From: Pipra filicauda
Lineage: Eukaryota > Chordata > Aves > Passeriformes > Pipridae
DNA: 64,000 bases
Assembly (NCBI RefSeq): GCF_003945595.2
Contig: NW_024104362.1
Span: 434,001 to 498,000 of the forward strand
Direction of reading: 5' to 3'
Shown: positions 40,401-53,040 of the stretch, one piece after another
Numbering within the stretch: position 1 is the stretch's first letter
Layout of the letters: each line of letters starts with the position of its first letter
The notes under the pieces: generated by a model
Database searches by the model: none
Told to the model about the DNA's origin: nothing
What the model saw: only the letters and a program-made list of their open reading frames with translations
Made by a program: the position numbers and the translations under genes

Positions 40401-41276
40401 ACCCCAAAACATTCACTGCTATTTGACTAACAACTGCAGAATTGCCTCAGTAATATTTGCAGACCCACTGCCCTTCTTTCCTCCTTAAACATCAGTTGAG
40501 GCAATTTTTCTGCCCACAAAAAAAACCCTGAACAAATTCCTGCTCTTCACAGATATGAAGTAACTCAGGAATATTTGCAGAGTAAGTTTCTGTTGGCTGC
40601 AAAAAAAGCTGTTTGTGAATCTGCAACTCAGGCACCTAGGGAGCAGAACTGCCATAGGACAGAGGACTGACTATGCTGTATGGAGGGAATGTTGCAGGAA
40701 CAGTCATTGAAGCAAAGGTTCAAGCAAACAGACATTCACTTGTGAACCTTTCAAACAACTCTGATCAAACATTTTCTTCACAGATTATCAGCAAAACTAG
40801 AGACAATCTGCCAAAAATTACCATAAATGCTGGCAGGGCATTAAGATTAAGTCATTACATAGGAAAGGGTTGGGTTTTTTTTCTGTATACTGTATACCAC
40901 ATGCGATGAATAAATAAGGTATCCCCTGAATAGTTCCCCCTCCAGATTAATAAAGTATTCTTAAATTAGAATGGTCACATAAATATCTCAATTCCACAGT
41001 CCTCCTCCTTTTTCATTTCTTTAAAAAAACAAGTAGAACAGGAACGCACTCTGGCTGGAATACATAGCAAGACCCATATCTCTCAGGTGACTGCTTTAAC
41101 TACCAGGCAATGGATTCATAATCACTCTGTAAATAATTAAATATTCATTAAGTCTGGGGAAAAAGCAGAAGAGCTTAAACAAACAAGAAATCAGGGAGAC
41201 TTGTACCAGAATACTCAGTTCCTTAGCTCTCAGACCAACCATCTGCAGAGTGAGTGAGCTGTATTCAAAACTCAGT

Positions 41277-41327
41277 TTTGAGTAAGATAAAGGTGTGAAT
41301 AATGTTTGAGTAAGATAAAGCTGCGAA
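41277..41327. repeat. 28-bp spaced direct repeat
   Basis: TTTGAGTAAGATAAAG occurs at 41277 and 41305, followed by GTGTGAA and CTGCGAA respectively; a spacer of five bases separates the 23-bp units. Confidence 0.75.
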
Positions 41328-42099
41328 ACCAAACTCCTCATGCAAATGCTCTCTGATCACTAGGAAGGATGAACTCCGCAGATTCCTGATTCCTCAATTT
41401 CACACAAATTTTCACGTGGTTCAACAGAAACTAACATTTTTAGGTCTGCTCTGGTGGCAACTCAGATGACATCAGCATGGATGAGGCTGGCACTTTTGTC
41501 TCTGCCAGCTGGAGGCAAGGCAGTTTCTGGTCTATAAATAAGGGAACAATGTTAGAGATGCGGTGTGTCAAATTATACTGCAGAATAAACATGTAGGCCA
41601 GTATATGCAGTCACATAAACATACCCACAGACACCTCCGAAGTGAGGTAGCAGCCAAAGGGGAACTAAATGTGGCATCTGAAAGGCAAAGACAGGAGCTA
41701 GAGTTCTTTTGTGTATTTAATTCCATGGAATATTTTTCACCCTAAGCCTCTTTCAGTCCTCATCAAAGACTGAAAACTGCTACTGTAGCCTGAAAGTCTG
41801 TCCTCTTAAGCCTGAGCAGAGATCTCCCCTGTGTACAGAGTCCATCCCGGAACCACAAGGAAACAACATAGAGCTATACTGAACTGCCCAGAAGTTGCTT
41901 TGCACTAGCAAAGCATGTGCTTAGAATCTCCTTGAGCCAACCATCTGACAACCCATCCCCTCTCACCAGTAACCCACTACTTTGCTAGTCAGGGTGGTAT
42001 ATATATTGGAGGAATTATACTTTGGCTCTTATTTTTTCATTAATTTTTACCCTTTTTATATGCAAAAGAGGGTATTTCTTGCTTAAGAAAAATGTTTTT

Positions 42100-42562
42100 G
42101 CAGGTGCCAGGGTCTATCAGTGCTGGTCACTTTTTAAACATCACCTCCAAAGGGCACAGGATCAGGCAATTCCCAAATGTCGTATTGTCAAGCAGGTAAG
42201 GCAGAAGGCTGGCTTGGCTGAACAGAAATCTTCTCTTGGAGATAAGGCAAAAAAAGGAAGGTGTATGCCCAGTGGAAGTAAGGTCAAGAACATGGGAAGA
42301 ATTCACAGATGCTGCTTGCTGCTGTAGGGAGAATGTTTGTGTGGCCAAAGCTCAACTGGAGTTGAAGCTAGCCAGAAATGTGGGGGACAATACAAAGAGT
42401 TTTTTCAAATACATTAATGGCAGAAGGAAGTATAGAAATATCACTGGCCCGTTCCAGATAGGGCTTTAAGCAACCTGGTCTACTGCAAGGTATCACTGCC
42501 CATGACAAAGGTCAGAACTAGATGATCATTTAAGGTCCCTTCCAGTCCAAAGCATTCTATGT
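42100..42562 (+). mobile_element. CR1 copy with internal deletion (ORF2 start of RT joined to 3' tail)
   Basis: The left part (42100-42456) is CR1 ORF2 sequence with a frame containing AKAQLELKLARNVGDNTKSF and FKYINGRRKYRN, just N-terminal to the RT core. At about 42456 it passes straight into the 3' UTR end: GGGCTTTAAGCAACCTGGTC, TAGATGATCATTTAAGGTCC and CATTCTATGTTCTG. The whole RT core and most of the 3' UTR are missing between. The remaining sequence is less diverged than the copy at 18 kb. Confidence 0.87.
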
Positions 42563-45500
42563 TCTGAAAGACAGGCAAAAGCTGCAAAGCAAATTTTACG
42601 CACATTAACTACTTGGTCTTTGGTAGTTAAGAGTTATCCTTGTTCTTTCATCAGGCTCTCAGTACTGCATGCCTCATTGCAGCCCAGTCTAATATACATA
42701 TACTTCACCAGGTATTTTTAGACATAAACATAGTCTCATAAGGAAAATGTGTTACAATTTTCTGTATGTACGTACAGTCAGCCAAAGCCACACATAATTC
42801 AGTATTCACCTCCCTGTGTTCTGATATGTTAGCAGGTAGATGCAGCACTAGATTCCTGCTCAAATACAGACTATTTTTCTTGTCCACAGTTTTTCCATTA
42901 ACATTTTCATATTTTTCTTTACTTAAAGTACCAGAGACATCTCCAAAAAGCCAGATATCATACCTTCCTCAGGTGCCTTTATTCAGAATGGTTACGATAA
43001 TGCATTAAAACCTTAGCAGAAGACACCTGAAGCGGGAAGAAGTCTCACAGGAGGGTTGTAGGAAAACCAGTAAAATCCCAAATTCTCATACCCTATAACC
43101 TCTCAGACCCCAAAGAAACCTCAAAAAGTAAAGTTTTATTCCATATTCCCAATTTATATGTTCTAGCTTAAGCAAGTTTGTTGATAGTTGTCTGTCTAGA
43201 TTGCAATAAGCTACAAGAAACAGTATGTTCCTGGCTGCTTTTTATCTCATTAAGGCCACATGATCAAGTTCACGAGGTGTGGTGTATTTTACCATCCCAC
43301 AGGCAAAGTTAAAGATGGCAGTAGGAATACTGCTTAAGAAGCAGGGGATTTGACCCACAACTACAATATCATGTCATCAGAAGTGGCTGGCAATTAACGG
43401 ATTACAATACACTCAACGATAATCCGATGAGCTCAGCTGCAGATGCACATAGACTGCTCATCGCAGGCTGCCAGGGAAGAAGTGATAGCACTCGCTGTCA
43501 CCGGGCCCCTCCATGGCACCCTGGGAGGAGAGGAGCCTCTAACAGGTGAGGACCTGCTACCTTCACTGGGCTCCCTCATCTCTCATCATTCTGCACAGGG
43601 GAACCTTCTCCCACTCTGCATGTGGTTGTGACTTCAATGCAAAGGTATTAACACTTTGGTTCTATTTTCTGTCATGACATTAAGAATCTCACTAATTTTA
43701 TGCACTGTTACTTGAAAATTAGGAAAGCACAAATACATGAAGGCAACCTTAAAATAAGGCACGTAATGCACACAACCCTATTACATTGGTCTTCTCCTCA
43801 AATAGTCTGCTGGACAGCAAAAACAGCAGAGTTGTCAAGTTCTTAAACTTCAGTCAAATTCTTACACATATCAGTTATCCATTTGCAACACAACACACAC
43901 AAAAGCTAGTTTTCTGTTACACAGCTGGAATTAGCATTATTTATGCCAAGAATGGAGACAGCAATTTGCCATATACACAAGGCACCTATGAACAAGATTT
44001 TATCCACTTTTATTTCTATTCATCATCAAATTAGTGATTTGCAAGAGGTAGAGCTTGCTGTATTGTCTAAGCACTTGTAACAACCTTGGTGTGTTAAGTA
44101 TCCTACAATAAGAGTAAAAACTTTTTTTCTTTTTAGTATACCTTCGGAATGCCTGCATAAATACTGTCAAAGGAATAAGAGTAAGTTTATGCCTAGCAAC
44201 TTAGTCACAGCGTGTTTTGGTACCCAGGCTTGTACTGAAGTGTATGATGAAAGGCTAAAGTGTGGGTTGGTGGTTTTTTTTAGTAGATAGCAGATAATCT
44301 TACTCTATAATATAAAATAAAATATAATATAAAAACTTCAGTTAAGTGGCAGGTAATAGTTTCAGTTGCTCTGTTATTGTATAAAACAGTAACTTAATTG
44401 TTGAGTTAGAAAGTTTCAGTTCAGATGCCTGCTTATTTTGGTACTGAATGAACACTTATTTTATCTTGCCTCTGACCTGATGCTTTAGATGCTGTTTATC
44501 CTCTCTTCTCTTAAAAAAAGAATCAGAGGGGAAAAGCAGAGAACAGCAAGGCTTGAAAGAAGACAGGTTGATGAAAGAACAGAGCCATACAAGAGCTATC
44601 ACTGAATCTTATTAGACTTCTGCTGTACTCTGTGGTTTGTAAACATGAGCAGATTCCTCTGATTTTCAGAAAGCAGACACTCTGGAACTGGCTAGAACAG
44701 TAGAGACTGGTTTCTTTTACAATATGAAATAATGTACACTGGAAAGTGAAAGGGGATCAGCATGTCTCCTTATTTAGTTTAACATACAGAGAAAAGCCAA
44801 AGGTGTGCACCATCCCACTTCTGAAACCCTAAGAGAAACAAGCAGCATCTTGAAGACTCCCCACGTAAGACAGGACCAACAAACTGCTAACAGATTCTAC
44901 ACGCAGCGTAATTCAGATGAGTAAGCACTGAGTCAGTTAAGGAGTCCGGATAGTTTATATGAATCTGCAGTAGTCAGTTACGTTTCCCACAACAGCTAAT
45001 TATGTAAAGGGTTACAATCATTATTTCCTGGAAGTCATCATCCGGTAAGCCAGCTGCATTTGTTTTTTATTCCCAATATAGCTAATAAGAAATACCGTAC
45101 TATGTTCTAATTATACTTTTTGTAACTTCTATTTCACAATTAAAAAACCCTTATGTCTAGTGTATTTTGAGAATGTTTTGGTTAATATGCTAATACATTT
45201 CCCTTGTCAGCTCTAGTACATCTATAACAGGAAGTCTCAGGAGGTTGCAACTGAAACTCAAACAGGTCTTTTATCGGTCAATAATAGATAACATAACAAA
45301 GTTAATAGAAGTATTCTAACTGATGAATCCATGATCACACTTTTAAGCAAGTTCTACTGAAACTTCTTCTAGATAAATAGACAAAGAATTTTTTTTTCAC
45401 CCTTCTCACCACTCTAATTAAAATCAACCCCCCAGATGCTATCAAGGTTAACACAGGTAAAGAACCCACATGCCTTAGGAGGGACTTCATTAAAGTTGGA

Positions 45501-48500
45501 TCAACTGCACTGTCCTGCACTGGATAAAGTTTGAAGTTAAATGACACTGGTCACCTTCAACTCATTTCACAGATACGATTATTACAGACTCAAATCATAA
45601 TCACAGACTTTCTCCACAACATTTTGTGAGAGCATTCAGTGGTTTTTCCCTTCCTACTTGCAACACCTACCCCATTAACGGGCACCTAAAGCCAGGATTA
45701 TTTTATTGTGCCAACCATGAACTAAAAACAAGCATGTAACCCTTCTAGAGAAGACAAACTGTTCATTATAATGTTTGCATTCACTGACTACGAGAGAGTA
45801 ATATGAAGTCATGGTCATGCCCATATACAAACTAATTCTTACAGTTCTTAGAAACAGAACATTAGATTTGCTTGGAGTTATTTCCAAAACACTCGTCATT
45901 TTCCATAATGAGATTGCATCTCAATCTCAGGATTTATCAAACAGTAAGCTCAGGTAAAATCGAGGTCCAGTGGGTTGTATGATGCAAGACTGAATATTGC
46001 ATCTTGAAATTCATATAGATATATGTCTGAGAAATAGTGACATGAACAGAGGCGACAGAAGTAGTTCTGGAAGAGATTTTCCTTGATCAGTTACTAAGCT
46101 AAAGCTAACAGAAATGGCTTGAGAATATGAGTGCTTTGCCTGGACAGGATGAATTAGCAGGCAGAGCATAGGTAAAATGTAATACACTACCTTTAGCCTA
46201 CCAGGTGGTTGTAACTGACTTGTGACACACTTCAATGTCTACTAGAAGATAACTCCAACAAGCTGCAGAAAACACTAGATTCCAGAGGAAGTAGTGCCTC
46301 AGGATTATGGCTCCAGTACAACAGATCAAAGTGAATTTTTTGTCTTAGAGCACTCCCATAGGACCAAGCCACCACACAAACGGCCAGAACAGTCTGCAGT
46401 TGTTTAAGTCTTGGAAACAAAGGAAAAAGCAGCGATAACCAACTCCTTTGGATTTGGTGCCAGATATAACCTTGGTAATGTAAAAGACACGCAGCAAGCA
46501 GTCTTCCTGTGCAGACAGCTCTGCGTCTTACCCAAGAGACGGTCCTGTGCTCTCAGCTATGGTCCTCTGTGCTTCATCCTAAGTATCTGGCATTGCTTAG
46601 CCCACCAGCCTCATCCCTGTTAGTGGTACACAAGCAGTGATGCCAGTCATTGCACCTTCAATCACTGCCTCCAGTTTTCAGCTGTTGCTCTTCTTCCACA
46701 TGCATACATATGTACAGACACACATACCCCCACAATCTCTTGAACCTCAGGGTGTGTAGCATTGTGCCTGAGAAACAAAAAGTGGGGAAGGAAAAGACAA
46801 AATCATTTCAGGCACAACAGGCCATTCATGACTCATAGCTCCCAGACTGACCAGCATAGAGCAAGGTCAGCCAGACTTGCCTCAGAGACGGTCAGCACTT
46901 GTTCACATCAGCCCAGATAGCTCAGAGCGGAGAGCACACGGCAGATCCCTGGAAAGGGTTGGGTCAGTACGTGGCAAGGTGGGAGAAGCCAGTCACAGAG
47001 GAAATGCTGCCACGAGGCAAAAACCTGCAGGAAGCAGAGGGGGCAGCACCCAGAACACAGGAAGCCCTGGTACACATTTAGCCTAGTCACTCACACACTA
47101 AAACAAACCTCCACACTCCAAAGCCTATTTTACTCTGTGAAAGCCAAGCAGTAAGAGTAGATTAGACTCTAATAGGGATTAATACAGGCTAAGGTAGCAG
47201 CGGTTTCCACCAGGGAGACCAGAAAGGTTAGACGTGGGATAGTATGACAGGTAGATATAACAAGGGCTTGAAAAAAAAAGGTTAAGGGAATAACAAGCAC
47301 CATAGGATCTTTCACTGACACCTGCCTGGCTCCGTTTGAGCTCTCCCCCACGTCCATCCCTGTCCAAACCAGAGATTACACAGGCTGCGCTGTCAAGTCA
47401 TGGTCAGTGATTTCTAACAGGCTGCGTAATGGTCAGCAGGGGATTTCTTATCCAGTCTCAACAGCACTGACCCACTTTTTTCCAGCACTACCATCCATCA
47501 CCTCTGACTGACAAGAAGAACAGTTTTCACAAAAGGCAAAACCTAACCCAAGTGAAATATGAGGCAGAGAATGGGAAGAAATTTGGATCCCATTCTGCCT
47601 TACTGCAACCACTTCAAAGTTATAAGTTTAATTTTATTAGCAACTTCAGTTCATAAAAAAGTGACCAATAGAAGATAATGCAGGAAATTCAATGAACCTT
47701 TGCGTGATTTAGAGCATCGCTCTGCAACAGCAAAACTGCACTGGAAGTACATTTGGAAAGGAAAAAAAAAGCCTCAGAGAAGTGATCCTAAAAAGTTTCC
47801 AAACTGCTTCAGAGTCAGAGGTGAATTAAAACTTTCTTAGAGACTAACAAAAATATGCAAATATGCACAAAACATACACATTGAGTATGCATTAGGATTG
47901 CCATACTGCCAGAAAGAAACACTCTTCAGATAATCCGTTCAGTACTTACCTTTTCATGTGTGCTATAACCATCAAGACTTCATTCACCTTTAAACTGAAG
48001 TAAAACAATACATGTGGTTTCACTGTGGTGCAGAGACATACCAGTTGTGTGGTCAAACCAGGAAAAAGAAAGTGTACTTTCCTGACTCTTAGCTATATTT
48101 TCAAATGGTATCAAGAAAAGGCATTTTCTTCTTTAATTATACAGAAAGACTACGAAACCAAAACATCTCAAGTTCCTCAATCATGACCTTTGGGAAGCAG
48201 GCTTTTTGTAGGGCTCCCCCATGCTCTAAATAATTTGGTGCACAGTGTCGTACTAAACCAAGTTTCTTAGCTTCCATTCCAAGAAAGCTGTGAGAATAAT
48301 AAGAGTACTGAAGATGCTGGTTAACAAAAAAAACCCAAAACAACTCAAACTCCAACCCAATCAACCAGAGAAACCCCCTGGTTGGTTTACGACTGAACTA
48401 CCTAAATCTACAGATAACCCTTTCAGCTACATAGTCAACTGCAAACTCATTAACATTTACCTAGACAACTGAAGTCTGTACTCTGCAAGGAAGGATCAGA

Positions 48501-51500
48501 GAGCAGGAAGAATGTGACGGCTGAAAAAGGTAAAGAACTAGCCTTCATTACACAGTATGTAACTCCAATTGAAAAACAGCATAGAGAACAATATCTTTTC
48601 TGTATCAGACAAAGTTCTGTGTGTGGTCAAGATCTTGGACCAGAAAAATTTCTGCTAAACCACACGATAAACTTGAACTTTGGAAACTGGTATCTATTCA
48701 CCAGATTCTTTTTGAAATAAACCTCAAGAATTCTGACATTGTCCAAGGTACCAAATGTTTCATTACAAAGATTTTTTTCAAAATAGCTATCAGTTTACTA
48801 AAATGACAACCCAATTTGTACTTCAGAACTCAGCATTTTCTCAGAGAAGCTTCTAGTGTTGTTTTTAATGTGAAGTTGAAATTCGGTTCACAATTCAGAA
48901 TTTTCATTTTCCATAAAAATTAATTAGGCAATGTAATACAGACTGCTATCAAGTTGTTTCTGGTGGAAAAACAGGAGTATTTTGTTCCGAAGAAGACTAT
49001 AAAAATATTGATTTTAGGGAAACGTCTTCTTTTCCAAACTGCTTTTGGGCTTGTATTTACAAGCCAATTCCAAGTAAATGAAGGCGGAAAAAGGAAGCAT
49101 CTAAGTAGCTCTTCCCTCAGCCCACTGCAGTTGGAGATCCTGTTGCATAAGAAGGCCAAAAGACTGTTAAACTCCAAAGACTCTCAACAGTTCAAACCAT
49201 ACAGAGGATCTCACTGAATAGACACGCCCAGATAATTAGTCAGTACAATGTTTGCCTATTCAAAGAACATTTCTCCTGTGCATGGAAGGCCAGTTACAAG
49301 TCTTAAGAAGGTAATGTCAGTTTAATGCTTGAATGATCATAAGGCTATGAAGCAGTACATTCCCAATCCTCCACTACTACAACAGATTTCTTCTTCAGAG
49401 GGATAAATTTCTGAAGTGAGACAGGTATTCAAGATCTCACTAACACACCCTTTACCATACTCAAGACACCCACACAACCATCAGAGGATGCTCTAGTATC
49501 TCTTCACTGCTGTGGACTGCTCAGTAACTTTATCAACAACTGCTCAGTAACTTTATCAACAGACACAACTTGACATTATCAGTGGTACCAAGGAGCAGCT
49601 GGTCCTCAGAATACAAAACATACAATAATAGGCTACTATAGTCAATTGAGCTTAGAATTAAGGAATGCTGTGTATTAATCTAAGTAGGGTCATATAGCAA
49701 AAAGTTAATACTTGGCTCAGAACTATACCACCGGTCTGTTGCTCATCTAAAAAGTATTTGTCCACCTTCTAGCTCTAGTTCCATCTCCCACCCCAGTTGC
49801 AAGGTTGCTAAAACTACCTCTAATGACTTTAGAGAGCCTATAAAATTATCACATCCTTCGGAAAAACAAACAGATACGACCGATACTTTGGACAATCGGG
49901 GATACTTTATTAATTATTTTACTTCCCAGGCACCTTTATGTCTACAAAGTAAGGTACCTATGGCACCATAATATTCTTACATCCCCCAAAACAATAGGTA
50001 TAGGTATTCAGCTAGACGGATCTAACTTCAGTATTAAGACATCCATAAGAAATATCCTGCTTTCTATATGATGTGCAGGGAAGTGAACACAATTACCTTA
50101 CTGCTACAATTGGGACAGTTCTTGACAGAAGTTAGGCTGAAGAACAGGGATGTTGCAAAAAATATGCAATAAAATGTTCTGCCCAGCAAGTCAGAAGTAC
50201 TTTGTCCACTTCGGCTTGACAAACAGGTAACATTTGCAGGCTTTCTACCGTTCCTGTATGACCTCCACTAAAGCAAGAGCCAATCTAGTGATACTGCTAA
50301 AAATCCAAAGAGAAGATATCAGTTTACACCACTCAGGAACCAGGCAGAACAATTAACATCTGTTACTGCTTCCTATTTGAGGGGTTAAGAACAGAAGAGC
50401 TATGTGAAGAATGGCAATGTTAAATCCTCATTTCCAAATATGGCACCATATACGCACCCTATAGGTCATGTATGTTATGGCCCCCTCTTCCTCCAGTATC
50501 AATATTCAGACATCTTAGGACAGGATTTACAAATGCACACATCAGTGTCAGTTTCTGAATCCATTAGGCTGATGTTCAGCAAGCTGAGCTCAGTGCACTC
50601 CACAACAAGGTAAGGGATACATGTGGTGTTACACCGCTCTGTGCACGCCTGTCCAGAGGACCTCAAATGGCCAGTTTGCTGACCAATTGTGCACATCCTT
50701 CAGGCAACTAAACACATCAGCAGTGAGAAATCAGCTAGGCATTGTAAGCACCATAAATCACAAGCAGCACAAGCGGTTTGGCCACACCCTCTCTCCTATC
50801 TTAATATATGAAATTCCAAGCAGCATATAGGGACCTGACTTTCCTGCATTTACATTCCCTTAAAGTTACCTTGCTGGCTGATTAGGGTTGATTCCTTAGC
50901 CCTTGAACCCCTCAATATAAAAAATATTTTCAAGGTATCACGCAGTGGTATCACTACTTTTTTACAGTATCACTGAGCTGGTCTCAAGCAGAAACGTCTT
51001 AGTACAAACAGTTCATACCATGTGAAATACAATTGCTGTGATGCTGGTTAAAGAAAAATCATCTCTGGCTACAGTTGCTAGCCCAGCATACTTTTTCAAA
51101 CAGCTGCCAATCAACAATTCAGGTGAGACAGCTGGGACCAGACTGAACACACCCCAGACCACCATAAAGGAGCAAAGCAAGTTAAAATTTCTACTAAACT
51201 ACAATTACAAACATCACCTCCCTCTGCAATTATGATGGGGGACCATGACACCAAAGGAGAGCCAAGTTATCAAAGGTACTTTATACCTTAATCTTCGATG
51301 TCTTTTGAAATTATCTATGTAGCTGAAGGGATGGTATTTTTTCTTCATTATTCAAAAGAATGACTTACATAGCAACTGGCTGCAGAAAATAAAGGCTCAG
51401 CCTGTAACAATCAAGTTAGGAGGAGGCAAAGAACAGTCTGCACATCTGCAACGAGCTTAAGATCTTGAACATTTTTTCTGATCAGTGATGAAGACAAATC

Positions 51501-52639
51501 TGCACCATCTCCACAGAGAGGCAAAAGCACCAATCCTCCAAGGGCTCGACGGCAGTGAATCCACCAGCTATGGCCGGAGCTGTCTTGGTCTTGCCCATAT
51601 CAGATAGACACTTGAAGCATGGCCTACCTGCCAGCTCAGAGAAGACCCCTCACTGCCCACCTGTCTGGTAGGTCTCGTATTTCAAGCCTAGATCCTTTCC
51701 TGGACCCAAAACGACAGGTGACAGGTATTTTTCACAAAAAGTTAAGCTTCAGAAGAAAAAAAAACCCTCAAAATTACCTCTTTCCTTTTAAGAGGAAAAA
51801 CCCCAACAAAACTCCAAGAATTGTCTTGAAAAATTCATCTCATAGGATCAAGTAAGAGGAAAAAATATTGTGCAATTATACAAAGTCAATAAACATTTGA
51901 ACAGCTGAGGAGTGGTCCCTCCCATACTGTTTCAGATGCCTCGCTTAGAAGGTCCCCAGCCCTTTGCCCGCATGGCGCACGAAGGCTGTTTCCGAAGCCC
52001 ATGGACCTGCGTGAGGGCACGCTCTATCTCTGCACATTGCAGACCGTGGGAAGCATCAAGGAGGAAACACCCTATGTGACCAGCACACCCGCATCATTTT
52101 AATAAACAGAGCTCAGGTGTAGCATAGCTTTTTAAACACTGCATTTAAGGTTTGCATGCATCCTCGGATTTACTGCAATTTGTGTATTATGCAATATTTT
52201 CCCCGAGAGCACCCAGAAAAAAAGGACGCACACCAAGAGACACACACCCCACTGCCCATGTCGCTACTTCCCCAATCTCTGTTTCGCCCAAGCCACCGGC
52301 AGAGGGAAAACGATAGGCGAGGAAACTCGAGGCTCTGGAAGCGCCGGTAGTTCAAGCCAGGATCTACCGACGCTGTCCTTGGCACAATAGTTGGACGCAA
52401 TACAGCCGGGAGATGCGAGGCTGAAATACTTCCTGGGATGGCTGAATGGGTTCATTCAATAATCAAGGATAATTCTTTATTAGCCATCTTACAGGCCAGC
52501 ACAGAAACTACAGCCCTGAGGGGAGGGTGGGGGACACCAGCCATGTGCCTCAAGAAAGGGGTATGGCTTACTATTGTCTCTCGCTTCAGTAATTGCCAAG
52601 CCTTTTTTTTTTTTTGTCCTTCCCCCTTCCCCCCGCCCC
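42563..52639. other. Intron sequence approaching the CpG island
   Basis: AT-rich with local GC-richer patches at about 43430-43630 and 46860-47060, the second with three overlapping short frames on both strands and no recognised family. The exact duplication at 49516 is here. From about 51900 the composition gradually rises towards the island, and a T-run sits at 52602-52614. Confidence 0.55.
49516..49561. repeat. 23-bp exact tandem duplication
   Basis: The unit beginning ACTGCTCAGTAACTTTATCA is present at 49516-49538 and again, identical, at 49539-49561. Confidence 0.9.
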
Positions 52640-52907
52640 CGTGTTACCGAAGTCGGTGGAGGAAGAGAAGGTACTCGGCCGGGGCTGGGCAGCGGACAAG
52701 CCGCCGCCGCTGCCGCCCGGCCCCTCGCACCCACCGGCGGCGCTCGGAGGGCAGCGCCCGCCGCCCCCTCCCCGCTTCCTTCCGCCACGAAGTTCGGGCA
52801 GCTGGGAGCGGCCGCCCGGGCAGCGCTGGGGGCTCGGCTGGCTGCCCGGGGAAGGGGCTGGCACAGGACGCCCCACTCCCGCGGGGGCTCTCCCGCCGCC
52901 GCCCCGC

Positions 52908-52916
52908 GCTTACCTT
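52908..52916 (-). other. SRGAP1: Splice donor of SRGAP1 exon 1
   Basis: The minus strand reads AAG|GTAAGC across 52916-52908, a near-consensus U2 donor. The cut after 52914 leaves a phase-1 junction that fits the known continuation of the protein. Confidence 0.9.
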
Positions 52917-52980
52917 TCACTTGACTTTCATACTCCGCTATAATCTCTTTGTCCTTTTTGAATCTGCTCGGTGTTGACAT
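52914..52980 (-). CDS. SRGAP1: SRGAP1 coding exon 1 (partial gene: first 22 codons)
   Basis: The minus strand reads ATG at 52980-52978 and then 22 codons beginning MSTPSRFKKDKEIIAEYESQ, which matches the N-terminus I know for SRGAP1. The paralogues SRGAP2 and SRGAP3 share FKKDKEIIAEY but start differently (MTSPAK, MSSQTK). The exon ends one base into codon 23 (G), followed by a strong donor GTAAGC; SRGAP1 continues with Glu, which fits a split GAG codon. In-frame TAA stops at 53014-53016 and 53035-53037 rule out an upstream extension of the frame and support this start. SRGAP1 is a cytosolic adaptor with F-BAR, RhoGAP and SH3 domains that binds Robo receptors and down-regulates Rho-family GTPases (notably Cdc42) in Slit-guided cell and axon migration. 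These residues are the extreme start of the F-BAR region. The rest of the gene lies beyond the left edge of the window. Confidence 0.93.
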
Positions 52981-53040
52981 TATCCACTCGCTTCTTCTGC
53001 TTCTTCCCTTGTTTTAAATTATTATTGTCACTAATTACTC
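52981..53040 (-). other. SRGAP1: SRGAP1 proximal 5' UTR
   Basis: The 60 bases directly upstream of the ATG on the minus strand are AT- and purine-rich (for example GGGAAGAAGCAGAAGAAGCG) and contain two in-frame TAA stops. The base at -3 is A, and the +4 base is T, so the Kozak context is moderate. The transcription start is not visible; the UTR probably extends into the GC-rich sequence to the right. Confidence 0.7.

Larger units (their letters stand above)
34481..42099. other. Intron sequence, mostly featureless
   Basis: Contains the duplications at 35433 and 41277 and the simple repeats at 37240 and 37474. A 132-codon frame at 36434-36832 is open but has no recognisable domain or splice context. 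Confidence 0.55.
1..52913 (-). other. SRGAP1: SRGAP1 intron 1 (5' part, continues past window start)
   Basis: On the minus strand the sequence after exon 1 starts with the donor GTAAGCGC at 52913 and runs to the left edge. I did not find the next expected coding stretch (beginning EIRAQL) anywhere to the left, so the window holds at least 52.9 kb of a single intron. A very long first intron is usual for this gene family. The content is AT-rich unique sequence with CR1 copies, one LTR-like insert and simple repeats. That the whole stretch is intron is inferred from the absence of exon 2; a manual scan of one strand could miss a short exon. Confidence 0.82.

Noticed and set aside
52438..52977. 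179-codon plus-strand frame across the SRGAP1 exon
   Set aside because: GC-island shadow antisense to a known exon, with low-complexity Arg/Pro content.
52489..52980. 163-codon minus-strand frame starting at the SRGAP1 ATG
   Set aside because: Only the first 22 codons are coding; the rest reads through the splice donor into GC-rich intron.
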